DNA of 64,000 bases from Oscheius sp. JU75 (Eukaryota > Nematoda > Chromadorea > Rhabditida > Rhabditidae). This document shows positions 62,219 through 64,000 of the stretch, piece by piece. The stretch is from contig JASJZC010000005.1 in assembly GCA_037178855.1 (NCBI GenBank), positions 4,960,001 through 5,024,000 of the forward strand, in the 5' to 3' direction. Position numbers and translations under genes: made by a program. Numbering within the stretch: the stretch's first letter is position 1; each line of letters opens with the position of its first letter. The notes below the pieces were generated by a model. That model made no database searches. It saw only the letters and a program-made list of their open reading frames with translations, and was not told where the DNA came from.

Positions 62219-63727
62219 TCATACCGTGGTCACCGAAAGCAATCCGTGTTTACCCGTCGAGCCAGTGTTTCGTTGACTCAGAACCTAAGACTCAGTTCGA
62301 TATGCGCACTACAAAACATACCTCTTGAGTGGTAACAAACCCGTCCAATAGCATCTGTGTCGTTTTCCTTTGCATCTTCTTGTTCGACAAATCGACTATC
62401 GTCTGAAAAAAAACTTTCGAAGGGATTAAAGCGGCGAACCGTGTCGACCAACTTTGCCTCTTGCACTTTCTGCTGGAACTTTTCTTTACGTTGACGCTCC
62501 TTTTCCAGATGTTCCTTTCTCTCTTCTCTGGAGGCGAAATGACCCAGCTTAATTTCATATTGTCTTATTGGGTTCAAGGGGACATACTTTTAGTTCGCTC
62601 ATAGCATCATCATCCGTGCTCAAACCTGTTCTTTCTCTCAACAATTGGGCCTCCCTTTTCTTCAAAATCTGACTTCGAATTGGTCTCTTGACCACATAAC
62701 GTGTCCCATCGCATCTTCTCTTGATTTTCCATTTGTACTGGGCAACTTCTTCTTTCTTCTCAATCTGTGTTCCAGTCGAAGTCCCCGGCCGTTCTTCTTC
62801 ACTCAATTCTTCCTCCAGCTCCTCTACAGGTTTGTCAAACATGTAAAGTTTCTCACGGGGCCTAAGGCCTCTGAAATATAGGTTGGATTATTACAAAGGA
62901 GAGACCTCACCTCGGCATGAAAAACTCTTCGGAAGTTTGGATCATATCAGCCTTTCGTGTCTTGTTTTCGTCCTTCAACACAATAGAATAGGCAGGTGTC
63001 CGAAATCTTCTGGCGTAGATCTCTTTCGTGGGAGATATTCTACTCGACTTTTTCAGATGAACTCCTTTCGGTCTGGTAGGAACATTATTACTGGTCACAT
63101 TCAGAAGATTCATAGGTATTTCTGAACGGGACATTTTTAGATTGAAGATAGAACTCACTGATATCAACTACTCGAGGTTCTTCTGGAACAACTCGACGCT
63201 TGATCGTGGGAGAAGGAAGAGGCATGGCTCGATGAAGACCCCGAGGTGATCGAGTCGAATACCCATTGTTGTAGAAATCATGGGGACTGAAGATATTTTT
63301 GGTTTGGTACTACATCTGTCCGAAAAAAAAGAACGAGAAGCAAAATCTACCTTAAGTTATCTTCGGGAGTGACCGAGTTGCTGCGACAACTCTCTCCTCC
63401 AGTATTGTAAGCACTTGACGTGTCCGGATTGACAAGGACCATGTTACTCTGGAAGAAGTATATAATTTGGAGGAATGTCAATGCCCTGAGTGATTGATCA
63501 GTTGTTCTGCGACGCGCCCAGGTTGCGAACGAGGTTTGTCGCTTGACAAATGGGTCCATTCCAAGTGGATGGATGTCTCTCACCTGGGCCAGGCTGTTTT
63601 CTACTGTCAAATGAGCTTGAATCAGTCGGTCACATTCCAGACGAAGATTCTGCATTTCCGCATGGAGAGAAGCAAGTTTGCAGTCGAGAGAGGGTTCACC
63701 TCCTCCGTGGAATGGATTAACATTCAT
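62219..63727 (-). CDS. PDZRN-like protein, carboxyl-terminal part
   Basis: Carries the conserved tail of PDZRN3/PDZRN4 E3 ligases: YKWKIKRRCDGTRYVVKRPI, RERTGLSTDDDAMSELKLGH, SREERKEHLEKERQRKEK, all close to the vertebrate KWKIKRRxDGTRY, TTDDDAxSEMKxGRYWSKEERKQH. Splicing out about 45 bp (GTCGAC..TTTTTTCAG, near 62403-62447) and a 37 bp intron near 62285-62321 gives TIVDLSNKKMQRKTTQML, FVTTQEVLS and a terminus HGLLSVTTV at TGA 62219-62221: a class I PDZ-binding end. Upstream is a coiled-coil-like exon (LHAEMQNLRLECDRLIQAHL). No RING or PDZ domain is in the window; earlier exons probably lie beyond 64000, or this is a short form starting at the ATG at 63727. Confidence 0.75.
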
Positions 63728-64000
63728 CTGAACACGGAAGAAATTGTGGAAAGGTAGCACGAGAGTGAAAATTAGAAAAGTATCAAATTGCGGTGCGAAT
63801 TCCGGCAGTTACACAATCAGAGAGGGAGAGGGGAGAAGTCCGAGGAACAGCTGGCTGAGTAGAGATCAGAGACAACACAGATTCTTTTAGAAGTGAGCTT
63901 TCAGAATAGGCAATTTGTCGAGGAAGACACTCAAATTTGCATTCATATTTCATCGGAGATGATGTACGCTTCCAGCTGTCAACCCTTTTTACCCCAAGAG
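63728..64000. other. Edge region upstream of the PDZRN-like exons
   Basis: Begins with a GTGTTCAG acceptor directly before the ATG at 63727, so it is either an intron of a longer gene or a 5' leader. No further exon is visible to the window end. Confidence 0.35.

Overview
The window is a gene-dense stretch of an animal nuclear genome. Most introns are about 35-45 bp with T-rich AG acceptors, intergenic gaps are short, and many start codons sit a few bases after a TTTCAG-like acceptor. The gene set (UNC-5, FEM-1, JNK, a PAN-ZP apical matrix protein, beta carbonic anhydrase, P-glycoprotein) and the intron style suggest a small-genome ecdysozoan, most likely a nematode. An NF-kB p105-like gene, a family C. 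elegans lacks, points away from the Caenorhabditis lineage. The species is not established. Exon models below were built by eye from frame continuity, splice consensus and family similarity.

Layout: 1.0-3.1 kb (-) MRPS25 and AIMP2; 3.4-4.7 kb (+) PDHX-like E3-binding protein; 5.1-5.8 kb (+) nucleoredoxin-like; 5.8-6.7 kb (-) Schlafen-like domain protein; 7.1-13.2 kb (-) UNC-5; 15.0-17.8 kb (-) FEM-1; 18.5-22.8 kb (+) SPT5; 22.9-24.1 kb (-) four-TM protein with Lys/Ser tail; 24.2-24.7 kb (+) degraded locus; 24.9-26.3 kb (-) JNK; 27.8-28.5 kb (-) tentative small gene; 30.0-35.3 kb (+) NDUFAF2, PDI, beta carbonic anhydrase, ATPAF2; 35.4-38.3 kb (-) secreted protein and GPKOW; 38.8-40.6 kb (+) NUF2; 40.65-41.05 kb (+) second degraded locus; 41.2-43.8 kb (+) PAN-ZP protein; 43.8-45.3 kb (-) HutF-type formiminoglutamate deiminase; 45.4-45.9 kb (+) small TM protein; 46.7-52.2 kb (+) P-glycoprotein; 52.2-54.7 kb (-) p105-like NF-kB; 55.1-56.2 kb (-) IMP4; 56.6-58.9 kb (+) mitochondrial glutamate carrier and P5C reductase; 59.0-60.1 kb (-) KTI12; 60.3-62.1 kb (+) MRPS7 and VTI1; 62.2-63.7 kb (-) C-terminal part of a PDZRN-like protein.

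Several same-strand neighbours are separated by only about 125-185 bp with an AG acceptor just before the downstream ATG, suggesting trans-spliced operons: AIMP2-MRPS25, PDI-carbonic anhydrase-ATPAF2 (perhaps led by NDUFAF2), IMP4-NF-kB, glutamate carrier-P5C reductase, MRPS7-VTI1. The carrier/P5C reductase pair makes metabolic sense (glutamate to proline).

Most notable: a p105-like protein that appears to lack the DNA-binding half of the Rel homology domain; a compact Schlafen-like protein retaining an E-E-D candidate nuclease triad; a spliced HutF-type gene overlapping the end of the PAN-ZP gene antisense; a small antisense gene nested in an ATPAF2 intron; two inverted-repeat elements inside introns; and two degraded loci encoding Lys-rich tails.
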